NCBI GenBank assembly: GCA_964588325.1
Contig: CAZPOR010000003.1
Location: forward strand, 206,835 to 270,834
Length of the DNA: 64,000 nt
Source of the DNA: Thiovibrio sp964588325
Lineage (GTDB): Bacteria; Desulfobacterota; Desulfobulbia; Desulfobulbales; Desulfurivibrionaceae
Reading direction: 5' to 3'
The notes under the pieces are model-generated. The model saw only the letters and a program-made list of their open reading frames with translations, was not told where the DNA came from and ran no database searches. The translations under genes and the position numbers were made by a program. Below are positions 42,671 through 53,000 of the stretch, in pieces; the stretch's first letter is position 1; each line of letters begins with the position of its first letter.

Positions 42671-45478
42671 ATGAGACTTCGGACAAAAATCAGCTTGCTC
42701 CTGCTTCCGCTCATCGCCCTTCCTTTTTTGGGAACCGGCGTGTTCGTTTCGGCCAGGCTTTCCGATTATGCGCGGGAAACCGCTTTTTCCCAGGCAGACG
42801 CGCTTGTGGGCCAGGTACAGAACAATCTCGTTTCCTATCTGGATATTTCCCGGGCCAATCTGGAGCTTTTTTCCCGGTCCGACCTGCTCAAAAGCTACAT
42901 GATGATTCCCGACGAGCAGACCCGTTACGCCATTTTTCAGAATCCGCTCCTCACCCAGTTCGCCAAATACATGGAGGTCTATCCCGAGTACTACGAAATG
43001 CGGGTGCTCTTGCCCGATGGCTATGAGGATGCCCGGGTTGTTCATGGGGAGGTGGCCAACTCCACCGAGGAAGAGCACGGGTCCGCCTGGTTTCAACGCA
43101 TGCGCGAAAGCGGGGAGGAGTGTTTCTTTCAGTTGGCGGTCAATGCGGACAACCAAAGAAGCGTGGTCTATTTTTCCAAAAAACTTGTCTATGAAAATGA
43201 TCCGGAGCAGGGAGAGTTGTCGGACAAATTGCTGAAAGGCTATTTGGTCCTCACCATTGAGCCGAATTTTCTGGCCAGGCCGGTGCGGGAAACGAAAATC
43301 GGCGCGAACGGGCGGATGTTTTTTGTGGACGGGGGAGGAGAGGTTCTTTTCAGGAGCCCTGAAGACAACCTGCCGGAATCCCTGCCTTCCGGCCTGTTGA
43401 GCGCCTTGCGGCAGGATCAGAAGCGATTTTTGTTTACCAACGAGTTGCCCCAGCCGTCCTACTGCAAACTGAGCCAGGTGGCGCCGGATCTCTGGCTTGG
43501 GGCCGTATTGCCGGAGAAGGATCTGCTGGCCGCCGGGCGCAACCTCCAGACGCTCATCCTCTGCATCACCCTGGGGATCGTCCTGCTGCTTTCCCTTGTT
43601 TTGTTTTTCGGTCTCAAACGGTTTTTCGTCGATCCCCTTTCCTGGCTGGTTGCTTCAAGCCGGGGGGTGGGCCGGGGCGAGCTGAAAAAAATCGAGATCC
43701 AGGCCGAGCGGAGCGATGAAATCGGCGAATTGCTCCATACCTTCAACACCATGGTGGATGACCTGAGCGTATCGCGCCGGGAACTTCTCGGCCAGCAGGA
43801 GCTGCTGGAGCAACGGGTCCGGGAGCGCACCGAACATTTGGTCGAGGTGAACAGGGAGCTTGAAGTCGCCCGCCATGAGGCGGAACAGGCCAATCAACTG
43901 AAAAGTGAGTTCCTGGCCAATATGAGTCATGAAATCCGCACTCCCATGAACGGGGTGATCGGCATGACCCAGCTTCTGCTCAGCACCACCTTGAGCAAGG
44001 AGCAGACCGAATACGCCGAAACCGTGTATTCATCGGCGGAAAACCTCCTTCATATCATCAACGATATTCTCGATTTTTCAAAAATCGAGGCCGGCAAACT
44101 GGAGCTGGAGTCCATTGAGTTCCGGCTGCGGGATCTGGCCGAGGATACCGCGGAAATGTTTGCCCAGATCGCCCATGCCAAACGGCTTGAGATTCTGGCC
44201 TATGTCGCCTTGGATCTGCCCCGGGTTGTGGTGGGGGATCCCACCCGGTTAAGGCAGGTGATCACCAATCTGGTGGGCAACGCCCTCAAGTTTACCGTCA
44301 AGGGCTCGGTGTGCATCAAGATTACCCGAGCCGACGATGTGGCGGCGCCCGGCGCGGGGATGATTCCGATCCGGGTGGAGGTGGAGGATACCGGCATCGG
44401 CATACCCAAGGAGGCGCAGGGGAGATTGTTCAAGTCCTTTACCCAGCTTGACGGCTCCTACACCCGGCAATACGGCGGCACCGGTCTGGGATTGGCTATT
44501 TGCAAGCAACTGGTGGAAATGATGCATGGCGTCTTGCAGGTGGAGAGCGAGCCCGGACGGGGCAGTAATTTTCAGTTCGTGCTGGCACTTGCTCCCGGCA
44601 GGCCGGAATCGGATACCCAGCCCTGGGCGGAAACCATGGCGGCCTTGCGGGGAAAACGGGTCGTGCTGGCGGGTCGGGATCCGGCTTGCCGGCAGTTGCT
44701 TGCCACTATTCTTGCCGAACTGCATGTGGCGGCGCACACGGTGGAAAACGGAGAGCAAGCCCTGGCCCTGTGCAACGAGGAGCGGCAGGCCGGGCGATCG
44801 TTTGATGGCGTCTTGGCCGAGGCGGAGATGGAGGGTCTGGATGGCTGGAGCCTGGCCCGGGAATTGAAGCAGCAGGAGGAAGAGAAAACCCCGGTGGCCC
44901 TGATGCTGACCGCGGTTGACCAGCGGGAAAGCGTGGGGGAATGGGGGGCGGACCTCGGCGAGTATCTTCTGCCCAAACCCATCAAGCTGGAGCGGTTGAT
45001 CAGGGTGCTGGCCAAGATGTTCGGCGTGGCCATGGGGCCGGATGGAGAGTCGCGGCAGGCTTCGATTTCCTGGGGAGAGGGCGAGGACACCCTGCCGCCG
45101 CTCACCATTCTGGTGGCGGAGGATAATCCGGTCAATCAGCGGCTGGCCGTGCGGATGCTCGAGAAAAAAGGCCACACCGTGCGTGTTGCCAACAATGGCA
45201 AGGAAGCGGTGGCCGCCTTTGAACGGGAATCTTTCGATCTCATCCTCATGGATATTCAGATGCCTGAGATGGATGGCTTTACCGCCACCGGACTTATCCG
45301 TTCCCTGGAGAAAAACCACGGTGGGCATATGCCGATCATCGCCCTCACCGCCCATGCGATCCAAGGATACAAGGAACAATGCCTCGCCGCGGGAATGGAT
45401 GATTACTGCGTAAAACCGATTCAGGCCAAGAACCTGTTTCAGACCATGGCCGAGGTTTTGCAAAAACAGCGGGGATAG
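42671..45478 (+). CDS. Hybrid sensor histidine kinase with extracytoplasmic sensor and two receivers
   Basis: The 935-residue protein has an N-terminal membrane segment (MRLRTKISLLLLPLIALP), a dCache-like periplasmic region (about 30-280), a second membrane segment, a HAMP domain, coiled coil, HisKA with FLANMSHEIRTPMNGVIG, HATPase with DTGIGIPKEAQ and GGTGLGLAIC. Two receivers follow: REC1 is degenerate (Glu in LAEAEMEGLD in place of the phosphoacceptor Asp), and REC2 is intact (ILMDIQMPEMDGF, T and K present). It probably relays phosphate to REC2 and perhaps to CheV or another regulator. It follows the solute-binding protein gene. Confidence 0.93.
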   Translation: MRLRTKISLLLLPLIALPFLGTGVFVSARLSDYARETAFSQADALVGQVQNNLVSYLDISRANLELFSRSDLLKSYMMIPDEQTRYAIFQNPLLTQFAKYMEVYPEYYEMRVLLPDGYEDARVVHGEVANSTEEEHGSAWFQRMRESGEECFFQLAVNADNQRSVVYFSKKLVYENDPEQGELSDKLLKGYLVLTIEPNFLARPVRETKIGANGRMFFVDGGGEVLFRSPEDNLPESLPSGLLSALRQDQKRFLFTNELPQPSYCKLSQVAPDLWLGAVLPEKDLLAAGRNLQTLILCITLGIVLLLSLVLFFGLKRFFVDPLSWLVASSRGVGRGELKKIEIQAERSDEIGELLHTFNTMVDDLSVSRRELLGQQELLEQRVRERTEHLVEVNRELEVARHEAEQANQLKSEFLANMSHEIRTPMNGVIGMTQLLLSTTLSKEQTEYAETVYSSAENLLHIINDILDFSKIEAGKLELESIEFRLRDLAEDTAEMFAQIAHAKRLEILAYVALDLPRVVVGDPTRLRQVITNLVGNALKFTVKGSVCIKITRADDVAAPGAGMIPIRVEVEDTGIGIPKEAQGRLFKSFTQLDGSYTRQYGGTGLGLAICKQLVEMMHGVLQVESEPGRGSNFQFVLALAPGRPESDTQPWAETMAALRGKRVVLAGRDPACRQLLATILAELHVAAHTVENGEQALALCNEERQAGRSFDGVLAEAEMEGLDGWSLARELKQQEEEKTPVALMLTAVDQRESVGEWGADLGEYLLPKPIKLERLIRVLAKMFGVAMGPDGESRQASISWGEGEDTLPPLTILVAEDNPVNQRLAVRMLEKKGHTVRVANNGKEAVAAFERESFDLILMDIQMPEMDGFTATGLIRSLEKNHGGHMPIIALTAHAIQGYKEQCLAAGMDDYCVKPIQAKNLFQTMAEVLQKQRG

Positions 45479-45524
45479 GGGGTTGTCCGACTTTTCCCAG
45501 GGCGTGCCGCTTGCGATTATTTAG

Positions 45525-45551
45525 TTGAGTAATTTGCCGCTTTCTTATAAT
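45525..45551 (+). promoter_or_regulatory. Candidate promoter of cheV
   Basis: A perfect TATAAT (45546-45551) lies 54 bases before the cheV ATG. The best upstream element TTGAGT (45525-45530) is 15 bases away, shorter than ideal; TTAGTT at 19 bases is another option. The short A/T-rich gap after the kinase stop supports a separate start of transcription. Confidence 0.35.
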
Positions 45552-45604
45552 GGTAATGGATATCTTTCTTTCTGAGCACTATCCCGACACCTTGGAGCCT
45601 TTAC

Positions 45605-46573
45605 ATGAGTCAAGCCGCTGGGTACAAAACCGATATTCTTCTGCAGGCCGGGACAAACGAGCTGGAAATCATTACTTTTTTTCTCCAGTGGCACGATCAG
45701 ACCAACGATTCCATCAGCAGGACGGCATACGGCATCAATGCGGCCAAGGTCCGGGAGCTGGTGGCCATGCCGGAAAATTTGACCGAGATCCCGGATAGCG
45801 TCGCGGCCATGAAGGGTGTTTTTCTGCTGCGGGACCGGACCATTCCCCTGGTCGATCTTTGTGAATGGTTTGGCTATGTTCCGGACCTTTCTCCGGAGGC
45901 AAAAGCAAAATGGGTGGTCATTGTCACCGAGATCAATGGCAAGTTTTTCGGCTTTGTCGCCCATGGGGTGGATAAGGTGTACCGGGTGAGCTGGACGAAA
46001 ATCATGCCGCCGCCGCCGATTATCTCCCATTACAGCAGCCTCACCGGGGTATGTCTGGTGGACGGCAATATCATCCAGATGGTTGATTTCGAGAGTATCA
46101 TCGCCTCCATCGATCCAAGTATGGTTATCGATTCCGACGCACATTCCATCTCGGAGCATCCCGATGCGTCCCAAGCCGAGAAGGCCGTGGTTATTGCCGA
46201 TGATTCCAACCTTATTCAGGATCAGATCCGAAAAACCCTGGAAAGGGCGGGATACCGGGTTGTTGCCCACTCCGACGGGCAGGATGCCTGGGAGTATCTG
46301 GAAAAACTGAGAATCAACGGTACCCTGCACAACGAGGTTCTGGCTGTTATCAGCGATATAGAAATGCCGCGCATGGACGGGCATAATTTCTGTAAGCGGA
46401 TCAAGGAAAACAGCGGGTACGACGGGATTCCCGTCATGCTTTTTTCTTCGCTGATCAATGATATGGCCCGCCATAAGGGTGAAGCCGTGGGCGCTGACGA
46501 CCAGATTTCCAAACCAGAGCTTGGCCAGCTTGTCTCCAGACTACAGGACTGTCTCCGGCGTTTGGCCGCTTAA
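45605..46573 (+). CDS. cheV: CheV-type chemotaxis coupling protein (CheW-REC)
   Basis: The 322-residue protein joins a CheW domain (residues 10-165: ITFFLQW, YGINAAKVRELV, VFLLRDRTIPLVDL, GVDKVYRVSW) with a receiver (about 185-320: VVIADDSNLIQDQI, phosphoacceptor in VISDIEMPRMDGH, K in ISKPEL). CheV couples chemoreceptors to CheA and tunes by phosphorylation. GGAG precedes the ATG. No other che genes flank it; the CheZ-like gene at 18938 suggests dispersed chemotaxis genes. Confidence 0.92.
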   Translation: MSQAAGYKTDILLQAGTNELEIITFFLQWHDQTNDSISRTAYGINAAKVRELVAMPENLTEIPDSVAAMKGVFLLRDRTIPLVDLCEWFGYVPDLSPEAKAKWVVIVTEINGKFFGFVAHGVDKVYRVSWTKIMPPPPIISHYSSLTGVCLVDGNIIQMVDFESIIASIDPSMVIDSDAHSISEHPDASQAEKAVVIADDSNLIQDQIRKTLERAGYRVVAHSDGQDAWEYLEKLRINGTLHNEVLAVISDIEMPRMDGHNFCKRIKENSGYDGIPVMLFSSLINDMARHKGEAVGADDQISKPELGQLVSRLQDCLRRLAA

Positions 46574-46648
46574 TGGCTTTTGTCTTGTGAACACCGGTTT
46601 TTCCCGGATAACCTGCTGTCGCAGCCTCCTCCGCCGTAGCACCATTGC

Positions 46649-49600
46649 ATGGCGCAAAACAGGATTATGAAAAGCGCCATGCATGTGTATCGGTCCAACA
46701 GGGTTGAAGCCCTGCTGGATTCTTTGACGGACCTGTTGCGTACGCCGCTTTCCTCGCCCCTTGCCCCGGAATGTATCATCGTGCAGAGCAAGGGGATGGC
46801 GACCTGGCTTGCCATGCAGCTTTCAGGCCGCTTCGGGGTGTGGGCCAATCCGGATTTTCCCCACCCCCGGCAGTTTGTCCAACGGGTGCTGCGGGCAACG
46901 ATAGGCGATGAGGGCGATCTGGTGCAGAGGTACAGCCGGGAAAGGCTCGCCTTTGTGATCTGCGCCCTGCTCGATGACTGCCGCCTTGATCCCGATTTCT
47001 CCCCCCTGACCTCCTACCTTTCCGATGGCCCGTTGAGCAAGAAGCTCCAGTTGGCCAGGCAGATCGCCCATCTCTTTGATCAATACGCAGTGTACCGGCC
47101 CGCGATGATCCTTGCCTGGGAGGAGGGCGACAACCGGGCCTTTTCCCATGATCTGGCTGAGGATCTCTGGCAGCCCAAGCTCTGGCGGCAACTGGTGGCG
47201 CATCTCGGCTGCTGCTCTCCTGCCCGGCTTATGCAGCGAGCCAGGCAGGCGCTGGCCGCCGGCATGATCCCCTTTCCCCATCACCTTCCTGCCAGGGTTT
47301 CCCTGTTCGGCATCGACACCCTGCCTCCCATGTATCTCGATATCATGGCGGAGCTGGCACACATCCTGCCGGTGCATTTTCATCTTTTCTCCCCAACGGA
47401 AGGCTACTTTGGGGACATCCGCTCACAGGGAGAAGCCCACCGCGCCCTGGCCCGTTTGCCTTCCGGCTTGGACGAAGCGGACTTCTCTCTGGAGATTGGC
47501 CATCCGCTGCTCGCCTCCATGGGCGGCATGGCCCGGGATTTCCAGGAAGTTCTTGAAGGCTCGGTTGCCTATGTCGAAGCGGGGGAGCAGTACTTGGGCC
47601 ATGGTGCGCCGCGCACCATGCTGGAGGTGCTGCAAAACGATATCCTCCAGCTCTGTCATCGCTCTCCGGCGGACGGCAACGCCTCTCCCGTACTCCTGGC
47701 CGAGGATGATGCCTCCCTCCGCATCCATGCCTGCCACAGCCGTCTCCGCGAGGTCGAGGTGTTGCAGGACCAACTGCTGGCCCTGCTTCAGGATGATCCG
47801 TCTCTTACCCCCCGCGAGATCGTGGTCATGCTGCCCGATGTTTCCGCCTATGCCCAGCTCATCGAGGCGGTTTTCGGGCTTTCGCCGGAGGACAAGCGTT
47901 TTATCCCCTTTCGCATTGCGGACCGCCCCCTGTTGAGCGAAGCGTCGCTCATCGATGTGTTCTTCCGTTTTCTCCAGATGGTTCCCGGCAGGATGCCGGT
48001 TTCAGAGGTTCTGGAGCTGCTGGCCTGCGAGGCGGTCCAGCAGAATTATGCCATTGCTCCCGAGGAGCTGCCCCGTCTCCGGCTCTGGGTGGAAAAGGCC
48101 GGGATCCGTTGGGGGATCGACGAGTCGCACCGGCAGACGCTGCAACAGCCCAAGGAGCGGCAGAACACCTGGCGCTTCGGCTTTGACCGGCTGGCCTTGG
48201 GCTATGCCGTCCGCGCTGACGGGACATTCCTGGGCGATGTCCTGCCCTATGAGGAGATCGAGGGGCAGGGCGCGGAGCTTGCCGGCCGGTTTATCCATTT
48301 TTGCGAGACCATTTTTGCTGCGGCGGATACGCTTTCCGCCGCCAGGGAGATACCGGAATGGCAACGTGTTCTCACCGGGCTGCTGACAGCCCTGTTTCCG
48401 GAGGAGTCGCCCCAGGCGTGGCAGGTGCAGAAGATCCGGGACAATCTGGCCCAGATAGCCCTTGAGGCGCAGGATGCCGGGTTCGGCCAGCTTCTGGACC
48501 TGACCGGCATCAGGATCCTCCTCAAGGAGAAACTTTCCGCCCAGGCCACGTCCCAGGGCTTTCTTGAGGGCGGTCTCACCTTTTGCGGCATGCTGCCCAT
48601 GCGCTCGATTCCCTTCAAGGTTGTCTGTCTGCTGGGTATGAACGACGGGGAGTTTCCCCGGGTGGAGCATCCACAGAGCTTTGACCTGATCGCCCGGTAC
48701 CCGAAGCGGGGCGACCGGTCCAAGCGCAACGATGACAGGTATGTTTTTCTTGAAGCCCTGCTGGCCAGTCGCGGGAAGTTCCTTGTTTTTTATCTGGGAA
48801 ATACCTTGCGGGACGGCAAGGAGATTCCTCCGGCCGTGGTGGTGGAAGAGCTGGTGGATTGCCTGGCCGAGAGTTTCTTGCGCGATTCCGGCCCTTCCGG
48901 CGCCGCCACTTGTCCCGAGCACCGGAAAAGAATGGCGGAGCGCCTTGTGGTCCGCCATCCCCTGCAGCCTTTCAGCCGGAAGTACTTTTCCGGCGCGGAC
49001 GAAAGGCTGTGCAGTTTTGGCGCGGAATACTGCCGGGCGGCCCAGGCAAAAGAGTCGGGGCTGCGGCGCAGGCATGCCTTCCTGCCCGAGCCCCTGCCGC
49101 CCGTTGCTGCTGCTCCTGTCTCGGTTTCTCTTGGTGATTTGTCCCGCTATCTTTCGCATCCGGTCCGCTGGTTTCTTGAAAACCGGCTTGGTCTTTTTTT
49201 GCAGGAGAGAAACCGCGAACTCCAGGACCGCGAGCCCATTCATCTTGATTCCCTGGAAAAATATCAGTTGAGCCGGGATCTCCTGGCCATGCACGGGGAG
49301 GGGTTTGCCAGCCCGGAAATCCTGCTCTCCCGTTGGCGGGGCGAGGGGCGGATTCCTTTGGGTCAGGCTGCTCAAGCGGTTTTTGCCGAGATTCTGGATA
49401 CCGTGCGCCCCATTGTGGAGCAGCTTCTTAAATATGGGCCGGGGGCGGCGGCTCGTGAACTGCCTCCTCTGCAACGGGAAATCCATCTTGCGCAGGATGT
49501 TGTCCTGCACGGCGAATTGCACGGCAGATATCCCGCCGGCCACGTCTATTGGACCAACAGCCTGCTCCATGGCAAAATTCTGCTGCCGGTCTGGCTGGAG

Positions 49601-50059
49601 CATCTTTTTCTTTCGGCTGTTGCCCCGGCGGATCAGCGCTGTGAAACCACGGTGATCGGCAGAGGCAGCGACAAAGGCACGGCCCAGGTGCTGCGCCTCT
49701 CTCCGGTTCCCGAGGCCACTGGCGTGCTTCTTGATCTTGCCGTCCTTTTTGCGGAAGGATTGAACGCGCCCTTGGTGTTTTTTCCCAAAAGCGGCCTCGC
49801 CTTTGCCCGGGCCATGTGTTCCGCAAAGGGAACCGGGCAAGAAAAAATCATTGGCGCCTCTGCCAAGGCGGAGGAAGAGTATCGCGGCAACGAATTTGCC
49901 CCTGGAGAGGGGGAAGACGCATACTGCCGCCAACTTTTTGGTGAAGCCCTGCCCGTTTCCCCGGGCTATGCCCTGTATCCGGAGGACAACTCCCCGCCTT
50001 TTGCCGAACTTGCCACCCGGATTTTCCTGCCCATGCTCAACCATATGGAGGAGTTATGA
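46649..50059 (+). CDS. recC: Exodeoxyribonuclease V gamma subunit RecC
   Basis: The 1136-residue protein has the RecC N-terminus (MHVYRSNRVEALLDSL...IIVQSKGMATWLAMQLS...ANPDFPHPRQFV) and the conserved DGEFPR and PLQPFSRKYF segments. RecC is an inactive-helicase scaffold that reads Chi and splits the duplex in RecBCD. Alternative starts at 46667 and 46679 (MHVYRSNR) fit the family better than the first ATG, and none has a strong ribosome site. Its stop overlaps recB by 4 bases. Confidence 0.95.
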   Translation: MAQNRIMKSAMHVYRSNRVEALLDSLTDLLRTPLSSPLAPECIIVQSKGMATWLAMQLSGRFGVWANPDFPHPRQFVQRVLRATIGDEGDLVQRYSRERLAFVICALLDDCRLDPDFSPLTSYLSDGPLSKKLQLARQIAHLFDQYAVYRPAMILAWEEGDNRAFSHDLAEDLWQPKLWRQLVAHLGCCSPARLMQRARQALAAGMIPFPHHLPARVSLFGIDTLPPMYLDIMAELAHILPVHFHLFSPTEGYFGDIRSQGEAHRALARLPSGLDEADFSLEIGHPLLASMGGMARDFQEVLEGSVAYVEAGEQYLGHGAPRTMLEVLQNDILQLCHRSPADGNASPVLLAEDDASLRIHACHSRLREVEVLQDQLLALLQDDPSLTPREIVVMLPDVSAYAQLIEAVFGLSPEDKRFIPFRIADRPLLSEASLIDVFFRFLQMVPGRMPVSEVLELLACEAVQQNYAIAPEELPRLRLWVEKAGIRWGIDESHRQTLQQPKERQNTWRFGFDRLALGYAVRADGTFLGDVLPYEEIEGQGAELAGRFIHFCETIFAAADTLSAAREIPEWQRVLTGLLTALFPEESPQAWQVQKIRDNLAQIALEAQDAGFGQLLDLTGIRILLKEKLSAQATSQGFLEGGLTFCGMLPMRSIPFKVVCLLGMNDGEFPRVEHPQSFDLIARYPKRGDRSKRNDDRYVFLEALLASRGKFLVFYLGNTLRDGKEIPPAVVVEELVDCLAESFLRDSGPSGAATCPEHRKRMAERLVVRHPLQPFSRKYFSGADERLCSFGAEYCRAAQAKESGLRRRHAFLPEPLPPVAAAPVSVSLGDLSRYLSHPVRWFLENRLGLFLQERNRELQDREPIHLDSLEKYQLSRDLLAMHGEGFASPEILLSRWRGEGRIPLGQAAQAVFAEILDTVRPIVEQLLKYGPGAAARELPPLQREIHLAQDVVLHGELHGRYPAGHVYWTNSLLHGKILLPVWLEHLFLSAVAPADQRCETTVIGRGSDKGTAQVLRLSPVPEATGVLLDLAVLFAEGLNAPLVFFPKSGLAFARAMCSAKGTGQEKIIGASAKAEEEYRGNEFAPGEGEDAYCRQLFGEALPVSPGYALYPEDNSPPFAELATRIFLPMLNHMEEL

Positions 50060-53000
50060 GCCGGGGGTTTGATCCGCTTCTCATAGCCACCACCGGCGTG
50101 CAGCTCATCGAGGCCAGCGCCGGCACCGGCAAGACTTATTCCATCACCTCCCTCTACCTGCGTCTTGTGCTGGAGCGGAGGCTGACCGTGGAGCAGATTC
50201 TGGTGGTTACCTTCACCGAGGCGGCCACCGCCGAATTGCATGAACGGATCAGGAGCCGGCTGCGGACGGCGCTGCAGGGGTTTCAGGATCAGGATGGCGG
50301 GAATGATCCATTTTTATGCCAGCTTCTTGAACGCAGCACCGACCATGAGGCAGACCGCCGTCTGCTCGCCCGGGCGGTAAGCGATATCGACAAGGCGGCG
50401 GTCTCCACCATCCACGGTTTTGCCCGCCGGGTTTTGCAGCAGCAGGCACTGGAAACCGGTCTGCCCTTCGAGCTGGAGCTCACCGGCGCCACCCAACGGT
50501 TGGGGCAGGAGATCGCCGACGACTACTGGAGCAGCTTTTTTTACGCCCTGGATCATCGCTTGGCGAGCTTGGTGCGGCAAGGCATTTCCCCCGCCCAGTT
50601 GCGGGGGCTGACCCAGGAGGCGATCCGGCACGGCGATTTCGCCATTGTCGGCGAGATTCCGGCGGAGGAAGAGCTTCCAGTTCTGGGGCAGGAATATTGC
50701 CGGCTCTATACCGAAGCGCGGGACTGCTGGCAGGAGCAGCGCGAACCCCTGGCTCAATACTTTGCCCGGGCGGAGGGGCTGACCGCTCCCTTTGCAATGA
50801 TGCTCACCAATGGCCTGCTGGACCGGCTTGCTGATTTTTTCGCCCAGGACGAGCCGGCGGCCTTTGGTGTGCCGCGACATACCCAACTGCTCGGCGGGGA
50901 AAATATTTTTCAGCCGGACGGCAAGGTCTTTACTCCCGCGGCCCTGAAAAAAGGGCTGGTGCGGAACAATCCCTTTTTTGGGGTATGGGGCAGATTGGTT
51001 GCCCTGGCCGAGGTCATGGCCCGAAGCACTAAGTCGCGGTTCCTTGCCGGGGCGGCGCGCTATATCCGGGCGGAACTGCCAAAACGGTTGCTGGCCGTCC
51101 AGCAGCAATCCTTTGATGAACTCCTTACCGGCCTGGATCGGGCCCTGCGGGGGGCGCAGGGCGCACCGCTTGCCCAGGCGATCCGCAGCCGTTTTCCGGT
51201 GGCCCTCATTGATGAGTTTCAGGACACCGACCCGGTCCAGTACCGCATCTTCCGGACCATCTATGGGCAAGGAGGCAAGGAGGCGCTTTTTTTGATCGGC
51301 GACCCCAAGCAGGCGATCTATGGCTTCCGGGGCGCGGATATCTACGCCTATCTTGAGGCTGCCGGTCGGGCGGAATCTGAAAAACACACAATGACCACCA
51401 ACTGGCGGGCCGACCGGAAAATGGTCGCTGCGCTGAACGCTCTCTTCGGCGGGCTGGCCCGCCCCTTTGTCGATGGCCGGATCAGCTACCCCCAGGTTGC
51501 TGCGCGGCCCGGAGCCGAGGATCTCTGGCAATCCCCGAGCCTCGGCTCATCCCCCCTGCAGTTTCTTGCCCTGCCCGAGGGGATCTGCGGAGTCAAGGGG
51601 AAGCGTCTGGTCAAGAAACAGCTTGAACCCCTGATTCCCGGCCTGGTGGCCGGCGATATCGCCGGATTGCTTGCGGGGGATGCGAGGATCGGGGATCGCT
51701 CCGTTCGGGCCGGGGACATTGCCGTGCTGGTCCGCACCAATGTCCAGGCCGCGGAGATCCAGGAAGCCTTGCGGAGCAGGGGCGTCAACGGGGTGCTCCA
51801 GAGCAAGGCCAGCGTCTGGGCCAGTATCGAAGCGCAGGAGTGCCTGCGTCTTCTCGCGGCGGTGGCAGAACCGGGCAACGAACAACTGCTCCGCAAGGCC
51901 CTGGCCACCACGATGCTCGGTTTTACCGGGAATGACTTGGACCGCCTCAGCCAGACGGAATCCGAGCTCTACGCACTCATGGGGCGCGTTGCTGCCTGGC
52001 AAGAGGTCTGGCGGAAAAACGGGGTCATGCGGATGCTGCTGGCGGCCTGGCAGGAGCATTCCGTTACCGGGCGGCTGCTCGTGCTGGAGGATGGAGAGCG
52101 GAGACTGACCAATCTGCGTCATCTTGGCGAACTGCTCCAGGAGACGGAGAGCCGGAACCATTTCAGTCCGGAGATGCTGGTGGATTGGCTCAGCCAGACC
52201 ATCACCGCAGGCGAGAGTGGCGAAGAGGCGGAACTGCGGCTGGAAAGCGACGAGGATGGTGTGCAACTGGTCACCATCCACCGCAGCAAGGGGCTTGAGT
52301 ATCCTATTGTCTATTGTCCCTATCTCTGCCAGGGGGGGAGCGGCATATCCAAGCAGCCCTTTGTCTCCCTCCATGATCCGGAAGATGGCTGGCAGGGGAG
52401 GATCGTTCTTTTTCCCGATGATGCCACCCGGGCTCTGGCGTCTGGCGAACGCTTTGCCGAAGAACTGCGGCTTGCCTATGTGGCGATGACCCGGGCTCGG
52501 CATGGCTGCCATATCTTTTGGGCGCCGGTCTCTGGGTATGACGGCAGTGCGCTGGCCTGGCTCCTGCATGGCGATCAGACCGAGCCCGAAACAGCAGGCA
52601 GCCTGAAGGGTTTGCAAGAGCAGCTCAAGGGATGCACCGGTCAGGAGCTGTTGGCCCGGTTGCAGGCTCGGGCCAAGGTGAGCGAAGGATGGCTGGTCCG
52701 GCAGGTGCACGTGGCTCCGGTTCCGGCCGGGAAAACCGCCAAGCCGGGTGTTCCTCCTCCCCTGTCCTGCCGGATTCCGGGCCGCACGCTCAAACAGGTC
52801 TGGCGGATCGGCAGTTTCTCCCATCTCACCGCCCAGTCCGGCCATGATTTTGGGGAACGGGAGCCGGAAGCCGGGGCAGAGGATTTGGCGCCGTCTCTGG
52901 CTATGGAGAGCGCTTCCGCCTCCCAGCTTCCGCTGGCCCAGTTTCCCAAGGGGCCGGTGGCCGGGAATTTTTTTCACTCGCTCTTTGAAAGAATTTCTTT

